A stretch of 64,000 nt of DNA, taken from NCBI GenBank assembly GCA_902492205.1, contig CABUKU010000001.1:62001-126000 (forward strand), written 5' to 3'. Of the stretch, positions 35,002 through 43,538 are shown piece after piece. The stretch's first letter is position 1. Each line of letters starts with the position of its first letter. This DNA is from an uncultured Bacteroides sp. (GTDB lineage Bacteria > Bacteroidota > Bacteroidia > Bacteroidales > Bacteroidaceae). A program made the translations under genes and the position numbers. Below the pieces are notes generated by a model. The model saw nothing but the letters and a program-made list of their open reading frames with translations. It was not told where the DNA came from and did no database searches.

Positions 35002-36435
35002 ATGAGAAAAGCAACTGGTAGACAATGGATTATGTTTGGTATAGTCACCGTACTATACTTGTTGTTCTTGGTTTGGGTGAAAAGCTGGTGGGGATTAATC
35101 GTAGTTCCATTTATATTCGATATTTATATAACCAAACTCATCCCGTGGACATTCTGGAAAAACTCCGAGAACCCCATGGTAAGAAGTGTCATGAGTTGGG
35201 TAGATGCCATTGTCTTCGCTCTGATTGCTGTTTACTTCGTGAACATTTACGTGTTCCAAAACTATCAGATACCTTCTTCCTCACTCGAAAAGTCTTTGCT
35301 GGTAGGCGACTTTCTGTTCGTAAGCAAAATGAGCTACGGTCCCCGCGTGCCGAACACTCCGCTTTCCATGCCGCTTGCACAACACACACTGCCGGGAGGC
35401 TTCAAATCATATATCGAGCATCCTCAGTGGCCTTACAAACGTGTCAAAGGTTTCGGCAATGTGGAAATGAATGATATTGTAGTGTTCAACTTCCCTGCAG
35501 GCGATACTGTTGCCACAGGTGAAAAATATATGGGAGCAGATTACTATTCACTTTGTTACGGCATAGGCGAAAGTGTGTATCCGGGACAGGTAAACATGGA
35601 CAGCCTCACCCGTGAACAGCAACAAATAGTTTACGACCTCTATTACAACGCCGGAAGAAAAGAGATACTTGCCAACCCGCAGGAATACGGTAAAGTGGTG
35701 AGCCGCCCCGTAGACCGCCGCGAAAACTATGTGAAACGCTGTGTAGGACTTCCGGGCAACATGTTCGAAATCAAAGACCGCATTGTCTATATTGACGGAG
35801 TGGCACAAAAAGAACCCGAAAACGTTCAGTTCAATTATATTGTAACAACCACAGGTGCTCCTATCCCCGAGAATGTATTCCGTGAACTTGAAATCAGCAA
35901 TGACGATACCAGAAATCATAATTCGGAAAGCAATGTTTATCTGATGCCGTTAACCCAAAAGGCACACGATGCTTTGTTGGCAAGGAAAGACCTGATAGCA
36001 AGCATTGAAATGGAACCCGAAGGCTATTCCGGCGGATTATATCCTTTGAATCTTCACACCAACTGGGACAGGAACAACTACGGCCCCATCTGGATTCCGA
36101 AGAAAGGAGAAAGCATCAAGCTGACTATGGATAACCTGCCTATCTATGAACGTCCTATCCGTGTTTATGAAAACAACAAGCTGGAAGTGAAAGACGGAAA
36201 GATATACATCAATGATGTACAGACAGATACCTATACCTTCAAAATGGACTACTATTGGATGATGGGTGACAACCGTCACAATTCGGCAGACTCCCGTTAT
36301 TGGGGATTCGTACCCGAAGACCATGTTGTGGGTAAACCTATCGTGGTGTGGCTGTCATTGGACAAAGACCGTGGATGGTTTGACGGCAAGATCCGTTGGA
36401 ACCGCATCTTTAAATGGGTAGACAACATTAAATGA
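35002..36435 (+). CDS. lepB: Signal peptidase I
   Basis: A 477-aa type I signal peptidase that cuts signal peptides from exported proteins at the membrane. The N-terminus carries hydrophobic segments (IMFGIVTVLYLLFLVWV, WWGLIVVPFIFDIYI, AIVFALIAVYFVNIYV). The catalytic serine is Ser94 in QIPSSSLEKSLLVGD, the general base Lys is in YVKRCVGLPGN, and the box MMGDNRHNSADSRYWGFV is intact. Bacteroidetes enzymes have a large insert between the boxes, which explains the length. ATG 35002 is chosen; an ORF start at 34960 would overlap dapB. Confidence 0.93.
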   Translation: MRKATGRQWIMFGIVTVLYLLFLVWVKSWWGLIVVPFIFDIYITKLIPWTFWKNSENPMVRSVMSWVDAIVFALIAVYFVNIYVFQNYQIPSSSLEKSLLVGDFLFVSKMSYGPRVPNTPLSMPLAQHTLPGGFKSYIEHPQWPYKRVKGFGNVEMNDIVVFNFPAGDTVATGEKYMGADYYSLCYGIGESVYPGQVNMDSLTREQQQIVYDLYYNAGRKEILANPQEYGKVVSRPVDRRENYVKRCVGLPGNMFEIKDRIVYIDGVAQKEPENVQFNYIVTTTGAPIPENVFRELEISNDDTRNHNSESNVYLMPLTQKAHDALLARKDLIASIEMEPEGYSGGLYPLNLHTNWDRNNYGPIWIPKKGESIKLTMDNLPIYERPIRVYENNKLEVKDGKIYINDVQTDTYTFKMDYYWMMGDNRHNSADSRYWGFVPEDHVVGKPIVVWLSLDKDRGWFDGKIRWNRIFKWVDNIK

Positions 36436-37370
36436 AAAAGAACTTCTACTTCTGGATGAAGGCCCTTATCGCCGTAGTAGCTGTTGTGCTGCTGATAAAG
36501 GTCTTTGCTTTTGCATCGTGCACTATTCCTTCATCCGGAATGGAGAACTCTTTGTATCGCGGCGACCGTATCATTGTCAACAAATGGAGCTACGGTTTCC
36601 GCACCCCGCTTTCCTCCCTGTTCTCCTATCATCGTTGGGGGAACAGCCCCGTAAACCGCAATGACATCGTTATCTTCAATAATCCTCATCCTGTTTCCGC
36701 GCAAACGGCAATCGATAATCGCGAAGTCTTTGTCAGCCGTTGTGTCGGTCTTCCGGGAGATACTTTAATGCTCGACAGTCGGCTGTTTGTCACCTCGCAA
36801 GAAATCATAAGCCCCGACACCAAACTACTTTATGCCTATCCCCGCGAGAAAGAGGACACACTTATCCATACTCTCAATAAACTGGGTATTGACAACAATG
36901 AACTGGTGGGATATAATGAAATAGGATTCATCCGCAGCCTGAGCCATTACGAGGTATATTTGCTCAATCAGGAATTGGGCAACGCGCTGGAACTCCAACC
37001 GTTACAGGGAACGGACAACAGCAGCATCCACCCGTTTGTTATCCCCGGGAAAGGACAATCCGTGAGAGTTTATCCTTGGAATGTGAGATTGTTGCGGAAC
37101 ATCATCGTGCAACACGAAGGAAAAAATGCCGAAATCAAGAATGACACATTGCTCATAGAGGGCAATAAAGTCTTTTCATATACCTTCAGTAAAGACTATT
37201 ACTGGATGGCTTCCAATAACTCTATTAACCTGAGCGATTCACGCCTATTCGGGCTTGTACCGAAAGACCACATTATCGGGAAAGCCTCTTTCGTGTGGTT
37301 TTCCAAGGACAACGAAGCCGGACTATTTGACGGCTACCGCTGGAATCGCTTCTTCCAAGCAGTGAAATAA
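36432..37370 (+). CDS. Signal peptidase I-like protein with degenerate active site
   Basis: A 312-aa S26-family protein with one N-terminal hydrophobic segment (ALIAVVAVVLLIKVFAF). It keeps the fold motifs RCVGLPGDTLMLD and DSRLFGLVPKDHIIGKA but has lost key residues. The nucleophile position before the Met reads PSSGME, so it is Gly36 rather than Ser. The general-base Lys is Ser102 (FVSRCVG). The GDN box is SNN (WMASNNSINLSDSR). It overlaps lepB by 4 bases (ATGA), so the two are coupled. It is more likely a partner or regulator of LepB than an active protease. Confidence 0.85.
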   Translation: MKKNFYFWMKALIAVVAVVLLIKVFAFASCTIPSSGMENSLYRGDRIIVNKWSYGFRTPLSSLFSYHRWGNSPVNRNDIVIFNNPHPVSAQTAIDNREVFVSRCVGLPGDTLMLDSRLFVTSQEIISPDTKLLYAYPREKEDTLIHTLNKLGIDNNELVGYNEIGFIRSLSHYEVYLLNQELGNALELQPLQGTDNSSIHPFVIPGKGQSVRVYPWNVRLLRNIIVQHEGKNAEIKNDTLLIEGNKVFSYTFSKDYYWMASNNSINLSDSRLFGLVPKDHIIGKASFVWFSKDNEAGLFDGYRWNRFFQAVK

Positions 37371-37371
37371 G

Positions 37372-38010
37372 ATGAAAGAAACCGTATATCTCACCTCATC
37401 CTATCTGGCTCCTGTAGAATATTATGCCAAGCTCTATGCCTATAAGCGCGTATTTGTAGAACAATGTGACAACTATGTGAAGCAAACCTACCGTAACCGT
37501 TGCACCATTGCGGCAGCCGACGGCACACTTGCCTTGTCCGTTCCCACCGTGAAGCCCGAGACACTGAAATGCCCGATGCGTGATATACGTATTTCCGACC
37601 ACGGCAATTGGCGCCACCTGCACTGGACGGCTATTGAATCGGCTTACAGCGGCAGCCCTTTCTTTGAGTATTACAAAGACGACTTCCGCCCGTTCTACGA
37701 GAAACGATACGAGTTTTTATATGACTTCAACGCTCTTTTGTGTGAGAAGATATGTGAGTTAATAGACATTCAACCCGACATTCACCGTACACCCGAATAT
37801 AAAACCGACTTCGCTGTTGGAGAAGATGACTTCCGTGAAGTGATTCATCCTAAGAAAGATTACCGGGAGCTGGACCATGACTTCTCCCCTGTCCCTTATT
37901 ATCAGGTATTCAAAGCCCGCCACGGCTTCCTACCTAATCTGAGCATTATCGACCTGCTTTTCAATATGGGCCCCGAAAGTCTTTTGGTTTTAAGGGATTC
38001 TATCCGCTGA
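37372..38010 (+). CDS. WbqC-like family protein
   Basis: A 212-aa WbqC-family protein. It opens MKETVYLTSSYLAPVEYYAK, then has YRNRCTIAAADGTLALSVP, ISDHGNWRHLHWTAIESAYS and SPFFEYYKDDFRPFYEKRYE, all characteristic of the family. WbqC-like proteins are found near polysaccharide or glycan biosynthesis and some activate glycines or modify sugars, but no activity is proven for this type. It follows the lepB-like gene by one base, so it is cotranscribed. Confidence 0.82.
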   Translation: MKETVYLTSSYLAPVEYYAKLYAYKRVFVEQCDNYVKQTYRNRCTIAAADGTLALSVPTVKPETLKCPMRDIRISDHGNWRHLHWTAIESAYSGSPFFEYYKDDFRPFYEKRYEFLYDFNALLCEKICELIDIQPDIHRTPEYKTDFAVGEDDFREVIHPKKDYRELDHDFSPVPYYQVFKARHGFLPNLSIIDLLFNMGPESLLVLRDSIR

Positions 38011-38035
38011 AACACCCTTTATTAGTAGTTTCCCG

Positions 38036-38131
38036 TTTTTACCTTCAAATGTTCACCTCACCTCTTTTCTTCGATGAAAAGGGATGGAATGGATGAACAT
38101 TAGGCTTCTCTAATGTTCACTTTATCTTCAT
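38036..38131 (+). repeat. Dispersed element R (copy 1), hairpin-forming
   Basis: Shares about three quarters of its bases with 51969-52064 on the opposite strand. The first 27 bases (from TTTTTACCTTCA) differ at 3 positions. The loop-like TTCGATGAAAAGG, the word TGAACATTA and the word TTCACTTTATCTTCA are shared. GAACATTA (38095-38102) and TAATGTTC (38111-38118) form a local hairpin. It lies just after a gene stop codon and about 120 bases before array E. Confidence 0.7.
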
Positions 38132-38250
38132 CTAGGTTCATCGTATTTTCTACCGAATATACACAACCCACCCTATTAATTTACCAATTCCAGAGAAGAA
38201 TTTCCGGATTCCACAGCAATATTTTCATGATTCGCCTGCATGTATTTAGC

Positions 38251-38334
38251 GTCCCACAATTGTGGGACGGTCGTCTCATATATGTGGGACGATCGTCTCA
38301 TGATTGTGGTACGATCGTCCCACAGTTGTGGGAC
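38251..38334. repeat. Tetrad repeat E: four 22-bp palindromic units
   Basis: Unit palindromes start at 38251, 38273, 38295 and 38317, exactly 22 bp apart. Units 1 and 4 are GTCCCACAATTGTGGGAC and GTCCCACAGTTGTGGGAC; the two inner units are less perfect. The whole array is flanked by TATTTAGC and GCTAAATA, which extend the outer inverted repeat. Its sequence is unlike arrays B-D, but its geometry is the same. Confidence 0.9.
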
Positions 38335-38413
38335 GCTAAATATGAGCCGGCGAAACGCAAAACATATAAGGTTATTTTCATAAAAACATGGTGGATGTTC
38401 AAAAATATTTCCA

Positions 38414-38421
38414 TATCTTTG
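38414..38421 (+). promoter_or_regulatory. -7 box driving the structured RNA
   Basis: TATCTTTG matches TAnnTTTG directly before the first hairpin of the RNA, placing a start near 38428. Confidence 0.5.
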
Positions 38422-38422
38422 T

Positions 38423-38805
38423 AGCGGTTCTAGTGCACAGCACCAACGGGAAAGCGTGCAGAAAAGGAAAGAACCGTTAATTTGATAATGCGGAAGCGTT
38501 AGCATATTATCTCTCCTTCTATAACATCGCCTATGTTAACACCGAGAGATAATTGCAACAAGCTTCCACGTGTATTGTTTATACGTTAAATAAACAATAT
38601 AGCGTGGGGCTGTTGTTTATTATTCGGTGGAGGGCAGTCAGGCGATGGCCTTAGAAGGGATAGTAAACGCAGTTCCCACGTTTCTATTTAAATACTAATA
38701 TGAATAATATAGCGTGGGTTACTGTTTTACTATTTATTGGAAAGGTATTGGTGTACCTATGATACGGATAGTAAGCGCAGTTCCCACGTTTCCATTTATA
38801 TATTA
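38423..38805 (+). ncRNA. Large structured RNA with three tandem rod-like hairpins
   Basis: Read as RNA, this region folds into a row of stems. Hairpin 0: CGGTTCT (38425) with AGAACCG (38470). Hairpin 1 (38492-38567): GGAAGC..GCTTCC, GTT..AAC, GCA..TGC, ATTATCTCTC..GAGAGATAAT, TAACAT..ATGTTA. Hairpin 2 (38603-38680): CGTGGG..CCCACG, CTG..CAG, TTTATTAT..ATAGTAAA. Hairpin 3 (38713-38788): CGTGGG..CCCACG, CTG..CAG, TACTAT..ATAGTA, AGGTA..TACCT. Hairpins 2 and 3 are diverged copies 110 bp apart that keep the same pairing plan while their bases differ. CGTGG at 38603 could instead pair with CCACG at 38566, giving alternative folds. No terminator separates it from the 137-aa gene at 38853. It matches no RNA family I recognise. 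Confidence 0.7.
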
Positions 38806-38852
38806 TCAGTCTTTACTCCGGGAATTGGAAGGACATTAACCATTTTAATGCT

Positions 38853-39266
38853 ATGGAAAATGAAGTTTTAGACGACCTTTTGAGCGAACTTAAAAAGAAC
38901 AATGAAATCACTGCCCTGTCGCTATTGCTCGATTTGGAAAGAAGATTTGACGATAACACCTGCCGGGAGATAAGGGAACAACTTGGCCGCATAGAGCAAA
39001 CTTATAAATACCCGGAACTGACAGACGGCATGAAAGAAAATGATTTTGACAAGCAAGCACGCAAGATGATGACACTTCACTCCTATCTCGCCGCACTCGA
39101 AATATATGCCACTCTCTTTAAAAACGGTTATTTCAACATCCGTATGATTCAAACCTCCGTGGGTGGCTTGCTAATGGACTTGAAATATCATGCCGAAGTG
39201 TTCCAACATATCCTCTTCGAAAAGAAGTATCATCCCAATCTTCTCTGGTTGTTGGAGAAAATATAA
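38853..39266 (+). CDS. Uncharacterised 137-aa helical protein behind the structured RNA
   Basis: Begins MENEVLDDLLSELKKNNEIT and ends NLLWLLEKI. The sequence is rich in Leu, Glu and Lys with no signal peptide or membrane segment and few Gly or Pro residues, so it is probably an all-helical cytoplasmic protein. I recognise no family. The ATG lies about 45 bases beyond the RNA structure, with no terminator and no separate -7 box between them, so the RNA may be its leader or its partner. Downstream there is a 138-base gap before the isochorismatase-like gene, which has its own promoter match. Confidence 0.75.
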   Translation: MENEVLDDLLSELKKNNEITALSLLLDLERRFDDNTCREIREQLGRIEQTYKYPELTDGMKENDFDKQARKMMTLHSYLAALEIYATLFKNGYFNIRMIQTSVGGLLMDLKYHAEVFQHILFEKKYHPNLLWLLEKI

Positions 39267-39324
39267 AAAGAACTTGAAAACCGCAAAACGGGAATAATTG
39301 ACAACTCAGGGGGAAGTCCTGTTA

Positions 39325-39355
39325 TTGCCCGCACAAGTGAAACCACCGATCTTTG
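39325..39355 (+). promoter_or_regulatory. Probable promoter of the isochorismatase-like gene
   Basis: TTG at 39325-39327, a 20-base spacer, then GATCTTTG at 39348-39355 (one mismatch to TAnnTTTG). Confidence 0.45.
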
Positions 39356-39404
39356 CAACATCGAAATGAAACAAAGTATTCACTTTAAAAAAGGTAAAAA
39401 GACA

Positions 39405-40181
39405 ATGAAAAAGATCGGTTTATTAGCAGTGTTCTTCACACTGGGATTGGCAAGCGTAAGCGCACAGACAGCACAACAGGCGGAATGCTGCAAGAAAGAG
39501 GCAACGAAGGAACGGAAAGCAAAGGATGATTTTGTGATCGACGGGCATACGGCGATAGTAATGACAGATCCACAGAACGATTTCCTGAGTCCGAAGGGAA
39601 AAGGCTGGGGATTGTTTGGGGCAAACATCACCAAGAACGGAACAGTGGAGAACCTCCGCAAGATATTTGACGTTGCGGCACAGAAGAACATGCTGGTATT
39701 TATCTCCCCGCACTACTATTACAAGCACGACCACGAATGGGTATTTGAAGGCCCGGTGGAGAAGATGATGCATGAGGGCGGAATGTTTGAACGCAAAGGA
39801 CAGTTGACAGGCGAAGGCTTTGAAGGTTCGGGAGCCGACTGGCTCGACATTTACAAACCGTACATCAACAACGGCAACAACGTAATTGTCACCGCACCCC
39901 ATAAGCTGTTTGGCCCGGAAAACAACGACCTTATCCTGCAACTCCGCAAACGGGGTGTGAACAAAGTGGTGATTTGCGGAATGTCCGGCAACCTGTGCGC
40001 CGAGTCCCATTTACGCGAACTGCAAGAAAGAGGTTTTGAAGCAGCAGTAATCTTCGATGCTACCGCATCTGCCGTTATCGGTGACATGGATGCCGACAAA
40101 GCTTCATGGATAAACTTCAACCTGCTTGGCGAAAAGGTCTACACCACCGATGGATTCGTAAAGGAAATGCAGGCACAATAA
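39405..40181 (+). CDS. Exported isochorismatase-like cysteine hydrolase
   Basis: A 258-aa protein with a signal peptide (LLAVFFTLGLASVSAQ). The cysteine-hydrolase fold shows VMTDPQNDFLSPKG (catalytic Asp), VTAPHKLFGPEN (catalytic Lys) and VVICGMSGNLCAESHLREL with the nucleophile Cys. Members hydrolyse amide or vinyl-ether bonds such as nicotinamide or isochorismate. The export signal is unusual for such enzymes, so the substrate is probably a periplasmic amide. An in-frame start at 39366 lies upstream, but 39405 gives the signal peptide. It is monocistronic with a terminator. Confidence 0.85.
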   Translation: MKKIGLLAVFFTLGLASVSAQTAQQAECCKKEATKERKAKDDFVIDGHTAIVMTDPQNDFLSPKGKGWGLFGANITKNGTVENLRKIFDVAAQKNMLVFISPHYYYKHDHEWVFEGPVEKMMHEGGMFERKGQLTGEGFEGSGADWLDIYKPYINNGNNVIVTAPHKLFGPENNDLILQLRKRGVNKVVICGMSGNLCAESHLRELQERGFEAAVIFDATASAVIGDMDADKASWINFNLLGEKVYTTDGFVKEMQAQ

Positions 40182-40209
40182 TTCATCATACAGAAGGATA
40201 TAGAAAGGA

Positions 40210-40240
40210 CAGTAGCACCGGAACGCTCCGGATGCTACTG
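40210..40240 (+). terminator. Terminator after the isochorismatase-like gene
   Basis: CAGTAGCACCGGA (40210-40222) pairs with TCCGG-A-TGCTACTG (40227-40240) with one bulged A, a short ACGC loop, and a T-rich TATTTGTAT tail. Confidence 0.75.
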
Positions 40241-40331
40241 TATTTGTATATAAATACCATGTTTGACAACATGTTTAACCTATTTAACCTTTACAACAAA
40301 CTATTGTTTATCAACGCATTAGTATATCAAA

Positions 40332-40346
40332 GCACACAGTGTGTGC
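40332..40346. promoter_or_regulatory. 15-bp palindrome upstream of the lacI gene, candidate operator
   Basis: GCACACA-G-TGTGTGC is a perfect palindrome around one central base, ending 11 bases before the -33 TTG. It may be the operator of the LacI-family regulator encoded next. Confidence 0.4.
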
Positions 40347-40357
40347 GTGCACACATA

Positions 40358-40388
40358 TTGTTTATTCCAATTATTCATCCTACATTTG
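40358..40388 (+). promoter_or_regulatory. Promoter of the lacI-SDR-uxuA operon
   Basis: TTG at 40358-40360, a 20-base spacer and TACATTTG at 40381-40388, a full match to the Bacteroides consensus. Confidence 0.65.
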
Positions 40389-40421
40389 CATCACTATAAA
40401 AGTAAAACACATGATGCAGCC

Positions 40422-41492
40422 ATGGAAAAAGAATCTTCTAACATACGTATAGTGGACATCGCCGAAATGGCGGGAGTGTCCGTAGGCACGGTAGACCGTG
40501 TTATCCACAACCGCGGAAGGGTTTCGGAAGAAAACAAGAAAAAGGTAAAAGAGATTCTGGAAAAGATGCACTATCAACCCAACATGATTGCCCGTTCGTT
40601 GGCATCCAAAAAGAAATACCGGCTGGTGGCTGTTATCCCTTCTTTCGGGAAAGGCGAGTATTGGGAAGCAATATCGGCGGGAATAGACAAGGCGGCATCG
40701 GAAGTTGAAGTGTACAACGTGCACATAGAAAAGCTGTTTTTCGACCAGTATAATGGCAATACTTTCGATGAAATCGTGGAAAATCTCTCAAATGAAACGA
40801 TAGACGGAGTACTGATAGCCACCCTGTTCACCGATTCCGTTATCCGCTTTTCACACTTGCTGGACGAGAAAGAGATTCCATACGTATATGTAGACTCCAA
40901 CATCAGCGGGGAAAAGCAACTAGCCTACTTCGGCACAGATTCCTATGACGGCGGAGTGGTGGCAGCCAAACTGCTCTCCGAAGGGCTTGGCAAAGGAGCG
41001 GACATACTGATTGGAAGTATCAGCCACGAAGGAAGAAACGATTCCAATCAGGGACGGAACAGGAGGAACGGTTTCTGCGACTGCCTGAAAGGAAAGAACT
41101 TTGAAGGCAAACTGATAGAAGCTGAACTGAAGCCGGGTGATTCTGCCTATAACGAACGTACCCTCGACAAGATATTCTGCAACAACCCGCAGATAAAAGG
41201 AGCAATTATCTTCAACTCCACTTGCTACATACTTGGCAATTACCTGAAACAGAAAGGAATGAAAGGCATCAGGCTGGTGGGATATGACTTGATTGAAAAG
41301 AACACCGAACTATTGTCCGAAGGAATAATCACCACCCTGATAGCCCAACGCCCCGAAGCGCAAGGCTACCACGGCATCAAGTCGCTCAGCAACTTCCTTG
41401 TACTGAAACAACAGCCGGAGAAGGTGAACCTCATGCCCATCGACATCCTTATCAGGGAAAACCTGAAATATTATCTGAACAACAAATTATAA
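40422..41492 (+). CDS. LacI-family transcription regulator of the mannonate operon
   Basis: A 356-aa LacI/GalR-type protein. The N-terminal helix-turn-helix is IRIVDIAEMAGVSVGTVDRV followed by the hinge helix YQPNMIARSLASKKK. The periplasmic-binding-like sensor domain follows from VAVIPSFGKGEYWEA to the end, with YVYVDSNIS and GRNRRNGFCDCLKG. It lies directly before the SDR and uxuA genes, so a sugar acid (for example glucuronate or mannonate derived) is its likely ligand. The real start is ATG 40422; an open frame to 40341 runs into the promoter. An operator-like palindrome is at 40332. Confidence 0.92.
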   Translation: MEKESSNIRIVDIAEMAGVSVGTVDRVIHNRGRVSEENKKKVKEILEKMHYQPNMIARSLASKKKYRLVAVIPSFGKGEYWEAISAGIDKAASEVEVYNVHIEKLFFDQYNGNTFDEIVENLSNETIDGVLIATLFTDSVIRFSHLLDEKEIPYVYVDSNISGEKQLAYFGTDSYDGGVVAAKLLSEGLGKGADILIGSISHEGRNDSNQGRNRRNGFCDCLKGKNFEGKLIEAELKPGDSAYNERTLDKIFCNNPQIKGAIIFNSTCYILGNYLKQKGMKGIRLVGYDLIEKNTELLSEGIITTLIAQRPEAQGYHGIKSLSNFLVLKQQPEKVNLMPIDILIRENLKYYLNNKL

Positions 41493-41512
41493 TTATATAA
41501 AAACAAGAAACA

Positions 41513-42325
41513 ATGAACGAATTATTTAGCGTAAAAGACAAAGTGGTTGTAATGACCGGCGGTGCAGGCATCCTCGGCAAAGGTATCTCCGTTTACTTGG
41601 CAAAAGAAGGAGCCAAACTCGTTATTCTGGACAGAAACGAAGAACAAGGCAACAAGTTGGTGGAAGAGATCAAAGGTGAAGGTGGCGAAGCCATTTTCCT
41701 CACAACCGATGTAATGAACAAAGAAGTGCTTGAAAGCAACAAAGCAGACATCATGAAGAAGTATGGCCGCATAGACGTGTTGCTGAATGCTGCCGGAGGC
41801 AACATGCCGGGAGCTACCATCGCTCCGGACAAGACTTTCTTCGACCTGCAAGTAGATGCTTTCAAAAAGGTGGTTGACCTGAACCTCTTCGGAACAGTGC
41901 TCCCGACTATGGTATTTGCCGATGTAATGGTGCAACAGAAGAAAGGTACTATCGTAAACTTCTGCTCTGAGTCTGCTCTCCGTCCGTTAACCCGCGTGGT
42001 AGGTTATGGAACAGCCAAAGCTGCAATCGCCAACTTTACCAAGTACATGGCAGGCGAACTGGCATTGAAGTTTGGCGATGGTTTGCGTGTCAACGCCATT
42101 GCTCCGGGATTCTTCCTGACAGACCAGAACCGTGCGTTGCTCACCAATCCCGACGGATCATTGACCGACCGTTCAAAGACTATCCTTGCCCACACTCCAT
42201 TCGGACGTTTTGGCGAGCCGGAAGACTTGTACGGAACTATCCAGTATCTAATCAGTGATGCATCGAAGTTCGTAACAGGTACAGTAGCCGTTATCGACGG
42301 TGGATTCGATGCTTTTTCAATTTAA
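41513..42325 (+). CDS. SDR-family D-mannonate oxidoreductase
   Basis: A 270-aa short-chain dehydrogenase. NAD-binding MTGGAGILGKGISVYLA, NAAGG, the catalytic Ser in FCSESAL and the YxxxK motif in GYGTAKAAI are all present. It lies 38 bases before uxuA and 20 after the regulator, so it fits the reduction of fructuronate to mannonate. In E. coli that step is done by UxuB, an unrelated fold. This substitution is known among Bacteroides-type operons. A different ketosugar substrate cannot be excluded from sequence. Confidence 0.82.
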   Translation: MNELFSVKDKVVVMTGGAGILGKGISVYLAKEGAKLVILDRNEEQGNKLVEEIKGEGGEAIFLTTDVMNKEVLESNKADIMKKYGRIDVLLNAAGGNMPGATIAPDKTFFDLQVDAFKKVVDLNLFGTVLPTMVFADVMVQQKKGTIVNFCSESALRPLTRVVGYGTAKAAIANFTKYMAGELALKFGDGLRVNAIAPGFFLTDQNRALLTNPDGSLTDRSKTILAHTPFGRFGEPEDLYGTIQYLISDASKFVTGTVAVIDGGFDAFSI

Positions 42326-42363
42326 ACGGTTTTTCATTATTAACATTTAATTATTCATTCAAT

Positions 42364-43533
42364 ATGTATTTATGCGAACAAACATGGCGCTGGTATGGTC
42401 CTAATGATCCGGTCAGCCTTTGGGACATCAAACAAGCCGGTGCAACCGGAATAGTTAACGCCTTGCACCACATCCCTAACGGTGAAGTGTGGACAGTGGA
42501 GGAAATAATGAAACGCAAACAGATGATCGAGGAAGTAGGTCTGGTTTGGTCTGTTGTGGAAAGTGTACCGGTACACGAACACATCAAAACCCAGACGGGA
42601 GACTTCATGCGATACATCGAAAACTATAAAGAAAGCATCCGCAACCTTGCAAAGTGCGGTGTTATGGTGATAACCTACAACTTCATGCCCGTATTGGACT
42701 GGACACGTACCGATCTTGCCTACACCATGCCCGACGGTTCCAAAGCTCTCCGCTTTGAGAAAGCCGCTTTCGTAGCTTTCGACCTGTTCATCTTGAAACG
42801 TCCCGGTGCAGAGAAAGACTATACAGCAGAGGAAATTGCCAAGGCAAAAGCCCGCTTCGAGCAAATGAGCGAAGACGACAAGAATCTGCTGGTGCGCAAC
42901 ATGATTGCGGGACTTCCCGGCTCGGAAGAGAGTTTTACCGTTGCACAGTTTCAGGAAGCACTTGACCGCTACCAAGACATTGATGCGGAGAAACTCCGTG
43001 CCAACCTTGTTTTCTTCTTAAAGGAAATAGCTCCCGTTGCCGATGAAGTGGGTGCTAAACTCGTTATCCACCCGGATGATCCTCCTTACACTATTTTAGG
43101 TTTGCCACGTATATTGAGCACAGAAGAAGACTTCAAGAAGCTGATCGAAGCCGTTCCCAATGAATCAAACGGATTGTGCCTTTGCACCGGTTCGTTCGGA
43201 GTGCGTGCCGACAATGATCTTGCAGGAATGATGGAACGTTTCGGCGACCGCATCAATTTCGTACACCTGCGCAGTACTCAGCGCGATGCAGAAGGAAACT
43301 TTTATGAAGCAAACCACTTGGAAGGCAATGTGGATATGTATAACGTGATGAAAAGTCTGCTTCAACTGCAACAACGCCGTCAATGCTCTATCGCCATGCG
43401 CCCCGACCACGGACACCAGATGATAGACGATTTGAAGAAAAAGACCAACCCGGGCTACTCTTGCCTCGGACGTCTTCGCGGACTTGCCGAACTTCGCGGA
43501 CTTGAAATGGGTATTGCGAAATCCATTTTCTAA
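42364..43533 (+). CDS. uxuA: Mannonate dehydratase
   Basis: A 389-aa TIM-barrel enzyme converting D-mannonate to 2-keto-3-deoxygluconate. The start CEQTWRWYGPNDPVSLWDIK with the following QAGATGIVNALHHIPNGEVW is diagnostic. VITYNFMPVLDWTRTDL, LCTGSFG, NFVHLRST and RPDHGHQM match the metal and active-site blocks. It is last of the lacI-SDR-uxuA unit and is followed by a strong terminator. It links glucuronate breakdown to the Entner-Doudoroff route. Confidence 0.95.
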   Translation: MYLCEQTWRWYGPNDPVSLWDIKQAGATGIVNALHHIPNGEVWTVEEIMKRKQMIEEVGLVWSVVESVPVHEHIKTQTGDFMRYIENYKESIRNLAKCGVMVITYNFMPVLDWTRTDLAYTMPDGSKALRFEKAAFVAFDLFILKRPGAEKDYTAEEIAKAKARFEQMSEDDKNLLVRNMIAGLPGSEESFTVAQFQEALDRYQDIDAEKLRANLVFFLKEIAPVADEVGAKLVIHPDDPPYTILGLPRILSTEEDFKKLIEAVPNESNGLCLCTGSFGVRADNDLAGMMERFGDRINFVHLRSTQRDAEGNFYEANHLEGNVDMYNVMKSLLQLQQRRQCSIAMRPDHGHQMIDDLKKKTNPGYSCLGRLRGLAELRGLEMGIAKSIF

Positions 43534-43538
43534 AGATA

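Larger units (their letters stand above)
38011..38422. other. Intergenic region with repeat element R and tetrad array E
   Basis: The span between the WbqC gene and the structured RNA contains the ~96-bp element R (38036-38131) and tetrad E (38251-38334). No gene is seen. Confidence 0.6.

Noticed and set aside
38423..38805. Integron attC sites, 6S RNA, tmRNA or RNase P RNA
   Set aside because: No GTTRRRY core or integrase, and none of the conserved words of tmRNA or RNase P are present. 6S RNA cannot be ruled out but the tandem copies fit poorly.
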